This document shows, one piece after another, positions 42,305 to 49,571 of a DNA stretch of 64,000 nt. Origin of the DNA: Paenibacillus herberti (lineage in GTDB: Bacteria > Bacillota > Bacilli > Paenibacillales > Paenibacillaceae); contig NZ_NMUQ01000001.1 of NCBI RefSeq assembly GCF_002233675.1, positions 838,505 through 902,504 of the forward strand, written 5' to 3'. Made by a program: the position numbers and the translations under genes. Position 1 is the first letter of the stretch. The number at the start of each line of letters is the position of its first letter. The notes beneath the pieces were generated by a model, which was not told the origin of the DNA, did no database searches, and saw nothing but the letters and a program-made list of their open reading frames with translations.

Positions 42305-43471
42305 ATGGAAAACGCAGTGTTGTATCCCTTCAACAAAATTACACAAGGGATGATTCGATTCAGGGATTTGACTGATTTCACAGTCAAGGCGGTGGTCGAC
42401 TTTGTTCAGCACAGGGGCTGCGATGCAGGTGTCTTGATTGGGGAAGAGGGGGCTGGAATTCCAGTCACGGATCATGTCGAAGAAGCGCTTCAAGGAGCGG
42501 ATGTTCTGATTCTCAACGATCCTGGCACTCCTTTTGGCAATAATGAGAGCGTATACGGTGAGTACAATCTGAAGAGCCTTTGGCGCATGATGGTAATGAC
42601 GGCTTCTGAAAAAAAGATACGGATCGTCAGCGTCCATGAAATCATCGAGCAGGACACGCTGCTTTGGATGGAAGAGCACGGGATTGCTATCGAAGTCGGA
42701 CCGCAGATTCCAAGCCGACTGGAAGAGCGGCTGAACCAGGAATACGCGTTCCCTTCCCAGGGTGGCGAAACGGCCGTGTATTTAAACTACTTCGATCTCG
42801 ACTCCAGACTATCGGCCTTCAACCAAAACATTTGCAAGGTGGGTATATTCGCCACTCGAGGTTGCCTCGGCAAGTTTACGGCTCAGATGACTCTGTTTAG
42901 AGGACTGAAGTTGGCGGGTGAGCAAGCGAAGGCGATTATTACAGAGCCTACAGCTCCTTTTTTCAGTCAGCCGGGCGGCGATATTATGAAATTCATTGCG
43001 CACAGACCGCTAAGCCATTATCCCTATTACATAAACGCGGCCGTTCGTGAGGCAGAAGAGGAAGGCTGCGATTTCGTCCTGCTTTCCGGACAGGGCTCTT
43101 TGTTGCCAAACGAGAATTTTGTCATCGCTGCAACGAAAATTTCTTATCTATGTGCGTTCAAGCCGGACCATACCGTACTTATTGCCGGTTATGACGATAA
43201 TGACCAGATTCGAGACAGCCTGGATCTGCTACGGATTTACGGGAACGGAAAAGCGCCTTTTGCTATTCTTATCCCCGATAAATATGAGGTGGGCTTTGGG
43301 GCTTATGTAACCAAGACACCGGAAGAAATGGAAAGCCGCAAGGAGGAAATACGACAGCTGTTTAACGCTGAGCATGTGGAAAGCGTGCTGGATATAGGCA
43401 AGCTGGCCCAGAAGCTGATCGAGTACAAAAATGGTGCTCTTAGCCGGGAGTCCGGCATGGTGGCGGGATGA
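42305..43471 (+). CDS. DUF1611-like P-loop protein, first of a tandem pair
   Basis: A 388-residue protein that resembles the DUF1611 family (P-loop proteins related to the D-glutamate N-acetyltransferase DgcN). The N-terminal Rossmann-like half is residues 1-180. The C-terminal half has a variant P-loop FATRGCLGKFTAQMTL (compare the family's GTDCAVGKMTTA) and FVLLSGQGSLLPN, matching the VEGQGSL motif. It is clearly diverged, so DgcN activity should not be assumed. AGAGGTGATCC upstream fixes ATG 42305. Its stop overlaps the start of a paralogue (ATGA), so the two are made together and may form a heteromer. Confidence 0.72.
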   Translation: MENAVLYPFNKITQGMIRFRDLTDFTVKAVVDFVQHRGCDAGVLIGEEGAGIPVTDHVEEALQGADVLILNDPGTPFGNNESVYGEYNLKSLWRMMVMTASEKKIRIVSVHEIIEQDTLLWMEEHGIAIEVGPQIPSRLEERLNQEYAFPSQGGETAVYLNYFDLDSRLSAFNQNICKVGIFATRGCLGKFTAQMTLFRGLKLAGEQAKAIITEPTAPFFSQPGGDIMKFIAHRPLSHYPYYINAAVREAEEEGCDFVLLSGQGSLLPNENFVIAATKISYLCAFKPDHTVLIAGYDDNDQIRDSLDLLRIYGNGKAPFAILIPDKYEVGFGAYVTKTPEEMESRKEEIRQLFNAEHVESVLDIGKLAQKLIEYKNGALSRESGMVAG

Positions 43472-44601
43472 ATAAAATAGCTCTTTATCCGTTTAACAAA
43501 ATATCGCAGGGTCTAATCCGCTTCCGGGATTTGCTGTCGATGGAAATTGTATCTGTGATCGACTTCGTATTCGAAGCTGGAAAGGATGCCGGAGAACTGG
43601 TGGACGGCGCATATGCCGGAATTGGGATCCATCGATTGATGGAAGTGGGGCTGGCAGGGGTAGATACGCTTGTCCTCAACGATCCCGGAACAACTTTTGG
43701 AGGGAATAAAGGCGTTTTCGATGAGCATGATTTAGTCGGGATGTGGCGGAAGCTGGTTTCCTTGGCCAAGGAGAAGGGCATCCGGCTTGTCAGTGTGCAT
43801 GAAATCTATGACAAGGCTACCCTGGAATGGCTGAGCGATAACGGGATCCACATTGAGGTGCACGGAACGATGAGCGAAGAGTTGTTTCGCGTCATGGACG
43901 AGCGCTACGCCTTCGGCGGAACGGATATCGAGAACTATTTACAGCAGTTCGAGAATGAACACCGGATGTTCTCTCGCAGCCGTCGAATCCGCACAGTTGG
44001 GGTGTTTGCTACCCGGGGCTGCCTCGGCAAATTTACGTCGCAGATGGGCTTATACCGTGAATTCCACAACAGTGGAGTTCGATCGACAGCATTTATTACG
44101 GAGCCGACCGGCAGCCTGTTCGGTCAGCCCGAAGGAGATATTTTTAAATTTCTGGCGCATCGTCCCCTTGAGCAGTACCCCTATTATATCGATACTGTCG
44201 TCAGTGAAGCTGAACGCGAGGGCAAGGATTGGATCATCATGTCAGCTCAGAGCTCCATTCTTCCAACGGACAATATCGCTTTCAACTCTCTCCGTTTTGC
44301 CATGCTTAAGGCGTTTCGCCCTGCTTATTCCCTTTTGATTGTCGGATATGGCGACGACGGGCAGATCAGGGACGCTCTAGATATGCTAAGAATTTATTCC
44401 GCTGCTCCGGTTGCTCTGCTCTTGCCGGACAAGATGGAGACATCCTATGGCAAGTACGAGACATTCTCCGAGGATCAAAGGGAATTGCGACTGGCAGAGC
44501 TGCAGGAGCGCTTCGGCATTCACGCGGCACGAATTGAGCACTCCAAGGAGATTATGAATTTGTTGCTGGAAAAGGCGACAATCGCTGCAGTGGTGGAGTA
44601 G
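43468..44601 (+). CDS. DUF1611-like P-loop protein, second of a tandem pair
   Basis: A 377-residue paralogue of the preceding gene, aligned along its whole length: KIALYPFNKISQGLIRFRDL, LVLNDPGTTFGGN, FATRGCLGKFTSQMGLYREF, IIMSAQSSILPTD. The GQGSL motif of the family is changed here to AQSSI, so one partner of the pair may have lost catalysis. It overlaps the first gene by four bases. Between it and the FrhB-like gene lies a GCAAACGTTTG operator-like site. Confidence 0.7.
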   Translation: MNKIALYPFNKISQGLIRFRDLLSMEIVSVIDFVFEAGKDAGELVDGAYAGIGIHRLMEVGLAGVDTLVLNDPGTTFGGNKGVFDEHDLVGMWRKLVSLAKEKGIRLVSVHEIYDKATLEWLSDNGIHIEVHGTMSEELFRVMDERYAFGGTDIENYLQQFENEHRMFSRSRRIRTVGVFATRGCLGKFTSQMGLYREFHNSGVRSTAFITEPTGSLFGQPEGDIFKFLAHRPLEQYPYYIDTVVSEAEREGKDWIIMSAQSSILPTDNIAFNSLRFAMLKAFRPAYSLLIVGYGDDGQIRDALDMLRIYSAAPVALLLPDKMETSYGKYETFSEDQRELRLAELQERFGIHAARIEHSKEIMNLLLEKATIAAVVE

Positions 44602-44623
44602 GAGAGCTGTCACGCCTATTTAT

Positions 44624-44635
44624 GCAAACGTTTGT
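44624..44635 (+). promoter_or_regulatory. cre/LacI-type operator-like site inside the operon
   Basis: GCAAACGTTTGT matches 11 of 12 bases of the palindrome before the MalE-type gene. It lies 29 bases before the FrhB-like start, where it could block transcription (roadblock) or control an internal promoter. Confidence 0.45.
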
Positions 44636-44663
44636 CTTATCTGTATTGGAGAAGGGAGATTCC

Positions 44664-45902
44664 ATGACTTCATTCATCAGATTAAAAGAAGAGATTCTGG
44701 ATCACGAGCTTTGCACGTCCTGCGGGCTTTGCGCAGCCGTATGTCCGGGAGGTTTTGTGTCCATGAGCGCCGATACCGTCTCGCTCCCCGTATTTCGGGA
44801 ATCACTGGAGCGTTCACGGGAAATTTGCCTAGACTGCTCGCTTTGTTCGGATGTATGCCCGGGCTATGATACAGGCATGTTGGAGTCCGAACTGCGGATT
44901 TTTGGCCGAAACCGTTCCGAAGAGGAGCGCTGGACAGGGATAAACCAGTCCACCTACCAGCTCACGACTACGAATCAGGATGTTCTGAAGCGGGTGGCGG
45001 CCGGAGGAGCGGGCACGACGCTTGCCATTACAGCGCTTGAGGAGCAAATAGCCGATGCGGTAATTGTTGTCGGTCGGGACCGGGAGCAGCCTTGGGTTCC
45101 CAAGGCCTATGTTGCAGATTCGCCGCAGGCGATTATCGAGTGTGCCCAGACCAGCTACAGCCTGACGCCGAATCTGGATCTGTTGAACGATCCCCGCTAT
45201 GAACGGGTCGGCATCATCGGTGTTCCTTGCCAAATCCAGGGGATCAACAAGCTGCTGAATTTGCCGGAATCCTCAGCTGCATCACCGCTTGCCCGCAAGG
45301 TGGCTTTCACGATTGAGCTGGGCTGCGCCTCCAACACCTCTAGAGCTGGAACCGAGCATTTAATTACCGAAATTTTAGGGATACCACTGGAAAAAGTCGT
45401 TTATATGCGCTATCGGGAAGGTGAATATCCCGGCCAATTCGTCGTCAGGACGGACGAAGGAGAGGAATATACACTGCCTTTTTACCGGCTGGTGGAGGAA
45501 TTCAAAAAGTTCAAAACCTTCCGCTGCCTATCCTGCGCCGACTGGTGGTCAGGAATTGCGGATATATCCATCTCGGATGGCGATCCCAATATATTTGATT
45601 CCAGCAAAAACGGTAAATCGGTCAAGCCGTCGTCAACTGTAATGGTTCGGACCGATACGGGAAAAAGGCTGATCGAGGCGGCGCTGCGGCGCGGCGCGAT
45701 TGAGCTGACAGATTATGTGTTCAGCAATAATTTGGGGCTGGAGCGCAAACGCCAGCGGTATCGCAGTTATGTTGAAAGAGGAGACAGGAAAATTCCGCTC
45801 GCACCTGGCAGCGACAGCAAGTATTCACGCATTCTTACGGATGAGGAGGTGATTCAAAATGGAATCGGTTCAGAGCAAGGCGAGCCAGTCCGTAACCTTT
45901 GA
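44664..45902 (+). CDS. FrhB-like iron-sulfur flavoprotein (coenzyme F420 hydrogenase beta-subunit family)
   Basis: A 412-residue redox protein. The N terminus has two [4Fe-4S] ferredoxin motifs, CTSCGLCAAVCPG and CLDCSLCSDVCPG. The FrhB domains follow (GAGTTLAITALEEQ, ADAVIVVGRD, then GIIGVPCQIQGINKLL with a conserved Cys, ELGCASNTS and CLSCADWW). Members reduce substrates with electrons from F420H2 or ferredoxin; Bacillota of this kind are not known to rely on F420, so a ferredoxin-dependent role is more likely. GAAGGGAG upstream supports ATG 44664. Its 3' end overlaps the AroA-like gene by 44 bases, indicating coupling. Confidence 0.82.
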   Translation: MTSFIRLKEEILDHELCTSCGLCAAVCPGGFVSMSADTVSLPVFRESLERSREICLDCSLCSDVCPGYDTGMLESELRIFGRNRSEEERWTGINQSTYQLTTTNQDVLKRVAAGGAGTTLAITALEEQIADAVIVVGRDREQPWVPKAYVADSPQAIIECAQTSYSLTPNLDLLNDPRYERVGIIGVPCQIQGINKLLNLPESSAASPLARKVAFTIELGCASNTSRAGTEHLITEILGIPLEKVVYMRYREGEYPGQFVVRTDEGEEYTLPFYRLVEEFKKFKTFRCLSCADWWSGIADISISDGDPNIFDSSKNGKSVKPSSTVMVRTDTGKRLIEAALRRGAIELTDYVFSNNLGLERKRQRYRSYVERGDRKIPLAPGSDSKYSRILTDEEVIQNGIGSEQGEPVRNL

Positions 45903-47223
45903 TATTTCGGTGAGGTCGAAGCCGGGCGGGCAATCTTTCCTGTTTGACTCCGTTCCGGGCGACAAGTCTGTTTCTCAGCGGGGGATCATTTTGAATGCTA
46001 TAGGAGAGGGCCGAGGAGTTGTCCACAATGTGCTGCGGTCGCGAGATATTGAAAGCTGCGTTGCAATACTGGGCCAGCTAGGAGTGGAATGTATCTGGGA
46101 TGGTGACGATCTGGCTGTGAGCGGCAGAGGGCTGCGCGGGTTAAAGCCGCCGGAATTCGAGCTGGATATCGGGAATACCGCGACTTCCGCTCGGCTTCTC
46201 CTGTCGGTGCTGGCCGGACATCCTTTCCGTGTCGAGCTTGCGGGCAACCGCCTGCTCTCGACCCGGCCGATGGAATGGGTCGTAGATCCGCTAATCCGTA
46301 TGGGTGCGCGGATCGATTATTTGGGCAATCCAGGTCGTTTGCCATTGACGATCGAGGGGCGGGCCCCCTTGCTCCCACTGGATGTGGAAGCGACTGTGGC
46401 GAGTGCACAAGAGAAGTCCGCGATGCTGTTCGCGGCTTTGTATGCGGAAGGAACAAGCCATTATCGGCAGCTGTGCCAGAGCCGGGATCATACCGAGCGG
46501 CTGCTGCGGTATTTTGGCATAGCTATCAAGACGGAAGAGAATGTCACCTCTATTCAGGGGACGAGCTCTTTCGCCTGCCTTGACGTCTGGGTACCCGGAG
46601 ATATTTCCTCCGCAGCCTTTATGTTGGCCGCCTATGTCATTCGAAATGACGAGCAGAGGGGAGAGCTGGCTATCCGCAACGTCGGCGTCAATCCCACTCG
46701 ACTCGGCTTCTTCCGCGCGCTTCGGGCAATGGGCTTGGAGCTTGAGCTGAGTGGAGAGCATGATCTGCCGTCGGGCGAGCCGCAGGCCGATCTTCACTGC
46801 TCCCCTAGAAGCAGCTTGAAATCGGTGCTTGTGGAAGGAGACGAAGAGGTGCAGAGCCTAATCGACGAGATCCCTCTGCTGGCTGCTATTTGCGCCTTAG
46901 CTGAAGGGACTTCCGTCATTAGGAACTGCAGAGAGCTTAAAGATAAGGACACAAACCGGATCGAGACAACGGCACGCATGCTGGCCGCGTTCGGAATACA
47001 AGTGGACTACAACGAGGATGAAATGGTGATTCACGGCGAACAGCGGCCTTCAGCTGCAGTTGTTGACAGCTGCGGGGATCACCGCATTGCAATGACGGCA
47101 GCCGTGCTCGCCAGCAGCCTGGACGAGCCGTCGATAATAAAAAACTGCGGCTGCATTGCCGTGTCCTATCCTAACTTTCTGGCTGATCTGGCGCAGTTCG
47201 CTGAGATTGAGCTATTGGATTGA
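45859..47223 (+). CDS. EPSP-synthase-like enolpyruvyl transferase (AroA paralogue)
   Basis: A 454-residue protein of the EPSP synthase family, which transfers enolpyruvate from PEP to a hydroxyl. Conserved blocks: PGDKSVSQR, IGNTATSARLL, STRPMEW, SAQEKSAMLFAAL, SRDHTERLLRYFG, PGDISSAAFMLAA, the catalytic Asp in LIDEIPLLAAICALAEG, and GDHRIAMTAAVLA. Departures from housekeeping AroA are GNTATS in place of GNSGTT and ELKDKDTNR in place of ELRVKESDR. With its FrhB and DUF1611 neighbours this suggests a special substrate rather than shikimate-3-phosphate. GAGGAGGTGATT is a perfect ribosome site for ATG 45859. The gene ends 15 bases before a convergent LysR gene. Confidence 0.82.
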   Translation: MESVQSKASQSVTFDISVRSKPGGQSFLFDSVPGDKSVSQRGIILNAIGEGRGVVHNVLRSRDIESCVAILGQLGVECIWDGDDLAVSGRGLRGLKPPEFELDIGNTATSARLLLSVLAGHPFRVELAGNRLLSTRPMEWVVDPLIRMGARIDYLGNPGRLPLTIEGRAPLLPLDVEATVASAQEKSAMLFAALYAEGTSHYRQLCQSRDHTERLLRYFGIAIKTEENVTSIQGTSSFACLDVWVPGDISSAAFMLAAYVIRNDEQRGELAIRNVGVNPTRLGFFRALRAMGLELELSGEHDLPSGEPQADLHCSPRSSLKSVLVEGDEEVQSLIDEIPLLAAICALAEGTSVIRNCRELKDKDTNRIETTARMLAAFGIQVDYNEDEMVIHGEQRPSAAVVDSCGDHRIAMTAAVLASSLDEPSIIKNCGCIAVSYPNFLADLAQFAEIELLD

Positions 47224-47238
47224 AGCGGCTGGGGAAGA

Positions 47239-48129
47239 TTAGGAACCATCTTTATTATTCAGCAGCTTGAGGAAGGCTTTACACGCGGCGGATAGAGGGG
47301 CGTTTTTGCGCGTGGCGATGCCAATATGTCTGGGCGGCAAGGGCGGAATCAAGGGAAGTTCGATCAGCGTGCCGGAGGCCAGTTCTTCAGTTATGTACTC
47401 CCGAATTTGAAAAGTAAGGCCGAAACCACTGCGTGCAAACTGGGCCAACAGATCCAGACTGCCCAGTTCAAGTTCTGGCTGCAGCAGAACACCATGTGCT
47501 GCTGCATAATTTTCGAGGTAGCGGCGGGTGCTTCCGCTTTCGAGCAGCAAAAGTGGATATTGCTCTAGCTCCTGCAATGAGAGCGATTGGTCGGCAAGAT
47601 GCCGATAAGCTTCGCCTGCAACGAGGCAATCATTAAGCAGCGGACCGGGGCGCACTTCCAGCGCAGAATCGGCATGCGGCAGGCTGATCAGGCCAAGATC
47701 GATCAGCCCTTCCTTGAGCAGGGTTGCCGTTTCTGGCGTTGTGCGGTTCATTACACGAATCGCGACTGCAGGGTACAGCTGGCGGAACCGCTCCAGATGT
47801 TCCAGCAGGAAGTGGCGGCATAACGTGTCGCCCGCTCCAATGCGGATTTCACCGGCCGAGAGGCCATTCATATCTCCGACTTGTTTTTCCCCTTGCTCCA
47901 GGGAACGAAATGCTTCCTCGACATGCCGCATCAGCATCTCGCCTTCTGCCGTCAATGCTACTCCCCTGGCATCGCGCACAAACAAAGGGCCGCCCAGCGA
48001 CTGCTCCAGCTGTTTAAGCGAGTGGCTTACAGCAGGCTGAGTAATATGCAGGCGCTCCGCCGCCCGAGTCAGACTGCCGGTCCGTGCGATCCAGTAAAAT
48101 ACCCGATACCATTCCAGATTAGGATTCAT
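47239..48129 (-). CDS. LysR-family transcriptional regulator
   Basis: A 296-residue regulator with the N-terminal LysR helix-turn-helix (FYWIARTGSLTRAAERLHIT, QPAVSHSLKQLEQSLG) and a C-terminal ligand domain of the LysR type with ending GIATRKNAPLSAACKAFL. Its ribosome site is weak. It is convergent with the AroA-like operon and divergent from the DUF2332 pseudogene, with an 80-base gap that would hold its binding site. Its natural target may have been the now broken gene next door, or the operon it faces. Confidence 0.92.
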   Translation of the reverse strand: MNPNLEWYRVFYWIARTGSLTRAAERLHITQPAVSHSLKQLEQSLGGPLFVRDARGVALTAEGEMLMRHVEEAFRSLEQGEKQVGDMNGLSAGEIRIGAGDTLCRHFLLEHLERFRQLYPAVAIRVMNRTTPETATLLKEGLIDLGLISLPHADSALEVRPGPLLNDCLVAGEAYRHLADQSLSLQELEQYPLLLLESGSTRRYLENYAAAHGVLLQPELELGSLDLLAQFARSGFGLTFQIREYITEELASGTLIELPLIPPLPPRHIGIATRKNAPLSAACKAFLKLLNNKDGS

Positions 48130-48209
48130 GCGGTATAAAGAAAATGTAAAATATCATTTATGCGTAGTCCGTGATATCTTATTTCCAAATCCAGGAATGG
48201 AGGTTGGGT

Positions 48210-49080
48210 ATGGAACAGATATCACTTCAATTTCGCCGTTTTGCTGAGCAATGCAAAAAAAGCAGTCCGCTCTATGAACATCTCGCCGAGAGCATCTCTA
48301 GAGATTCGCAGCTATTGCATGTGGCAGCTTCCGCCCGCGAAGGGCAGCCGGTTCCCAACCTTTTGTTCGCTGCGGTTCATGAATTGCTGTTAAGCGGCGT
48401 CAAGCACAGGCTCTCGAATTATTATCCTAGCACATGCCGTGGAACGCCATTGCCTGCTGCCGGAGCGTTCCCATCTTTCAGAAGTTTTTGCTTCGAGCAT
48501 CGCGGACAAATTGAATTATTGCTTAAGCGCCGGCTTGTACAAACGAATGAGGTGGGAAGATGCGCCTACCTGTATCCTGCATACGGTTTCAAAGGGAGCT
48601 ATTGCGCCGCTGCTTCATCCCGTATGCCCCCCGGTAGCTGCGGCCGTTGGAATCGATTTGCATGTCAACGATCTTCGCTCCGCGGAGCATTTATTTTGGC
48701 TGAAGGCGTTGATTTGGCCGGAGCATGCGGACCGTCAGATTCAATTGGATCAAGCGGCGGCGGTGCTTCTGAAGGAGCCCCCTGAGCTTCTGGAAGGAGA
48801 TGCTGTGGAATTGCTGCCCAGTACGGCGGCAGCCATGCCTGAGGACGCAGCGCTCGTCATTTTTCATACGCATGTCGCCAATCAGTTTCCTGCAGAAACA
48901 AAACAAAAGCTGACTGAATACATCCAAACGTTAGGGCATACAAGAGAAGTCTATCATCTCTACAATAACATGGAGGATGTTCGGCTTCATTTGGATTATT
49001 GGAAGGACAGCCAGGAGTTCCGCCATACGCTAGCAGAAACGGAAGGTCACGGACGGTGGTTCAGATGGTTTGAATCATAA
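48210..49080 (+). pseudogene. DUF2332 family gene, frameshifted with an internal loss
   Basis: From ATG 48210 (GGAGG six bases before) one frame encodes a clear DUF2332 N terminus (FRRFAEQCKKSSPLYEHLAE, GQPVPNLLFAAVHELLL, AFPSFRSFCFEHR, VQTNEVGRCAYLYPA) up to about 48580. Homology resumes in another frame from about 48628 (VAAAVGIDLHVNDLRSAEHL, FWLKALIWPEHADRQIQLD, ALVIFHTHVANQF) to the TAA at 49080. Family members normally have some 60 residues, including a VGASAGL motif, between these blocks; here fewer than 20 remain. A deletion of a length not divisible by three explains both. The function of DUF2332 is unknown. Confidence 0.75.
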
Positions 49081-49082
49081 TT

Positions 49083-49535
49083 GAACTATTATCTGTATAT
49101 GGCGCGGAGGCGGAGGAGCTGCGCAAGCGCGGCGGCAGCGGAGGCGAGTATGGCGCTACGACAGGCCGTCCGCGCCGAATGGGCTGGTTCGATGTGCCGG
49201 CGGCGCGATACGGCTGCCGTGTGCAGGGAGCTACCGGCATCGCGCTGACGAATTTGGATGTGCTTGGTTATTTGGACGAGATTCCTATATGCGTAGAATA
49301 TGAGATTGATGGGGAGCGGACGGACGAATTCCCTGTAACCGGGCGTCTGGAGAGCGCCAAGCCAGTATTGGCGAGCTTGCCCGGATGGCGATGCGACATA
49401 TCCGGCGCGCGGACGATGGCCGATCTGCCTCGCGAGGCGCGTTCCTATGTCGAGTTCGTAGAAAAGGCGCTCGACGTGCCGGTGCAGTATGTTTCGGTCG
49501 GGCCGGAGCGCGGCCAGACGATCCTGTGCGGATAG
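49083..49535 (+). pseudogene. purA: C-terminal fragment of an adenylosuccinate synthetase (purA)
   Basis: The frame encodes ELLSVYGAEAEELRKRGG, then GGEYGATTGRPRRMGWFD, IALTNLDVLGYLDEIPICV, FPVTGRLESAKPVL and VQYVSVGPERGQTILCG to the stop. These are the unmistakable last ~150 residues of PurA, including the GRPRR IMP-binding loop. The first ~280 residues, with the GTP site, are missing; the frame is closed by TGA at 49071. No start codon with a ribosome site precedes it. It is GC-rich. It lies between two other damaged or copied gene pieces, so this stretch has undergone deletions. Confidence 0.8.
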
Positions 49536-49571
49536 AAATTAATGCGTCGCACAGCAGGCCCGCAAGCTTTT

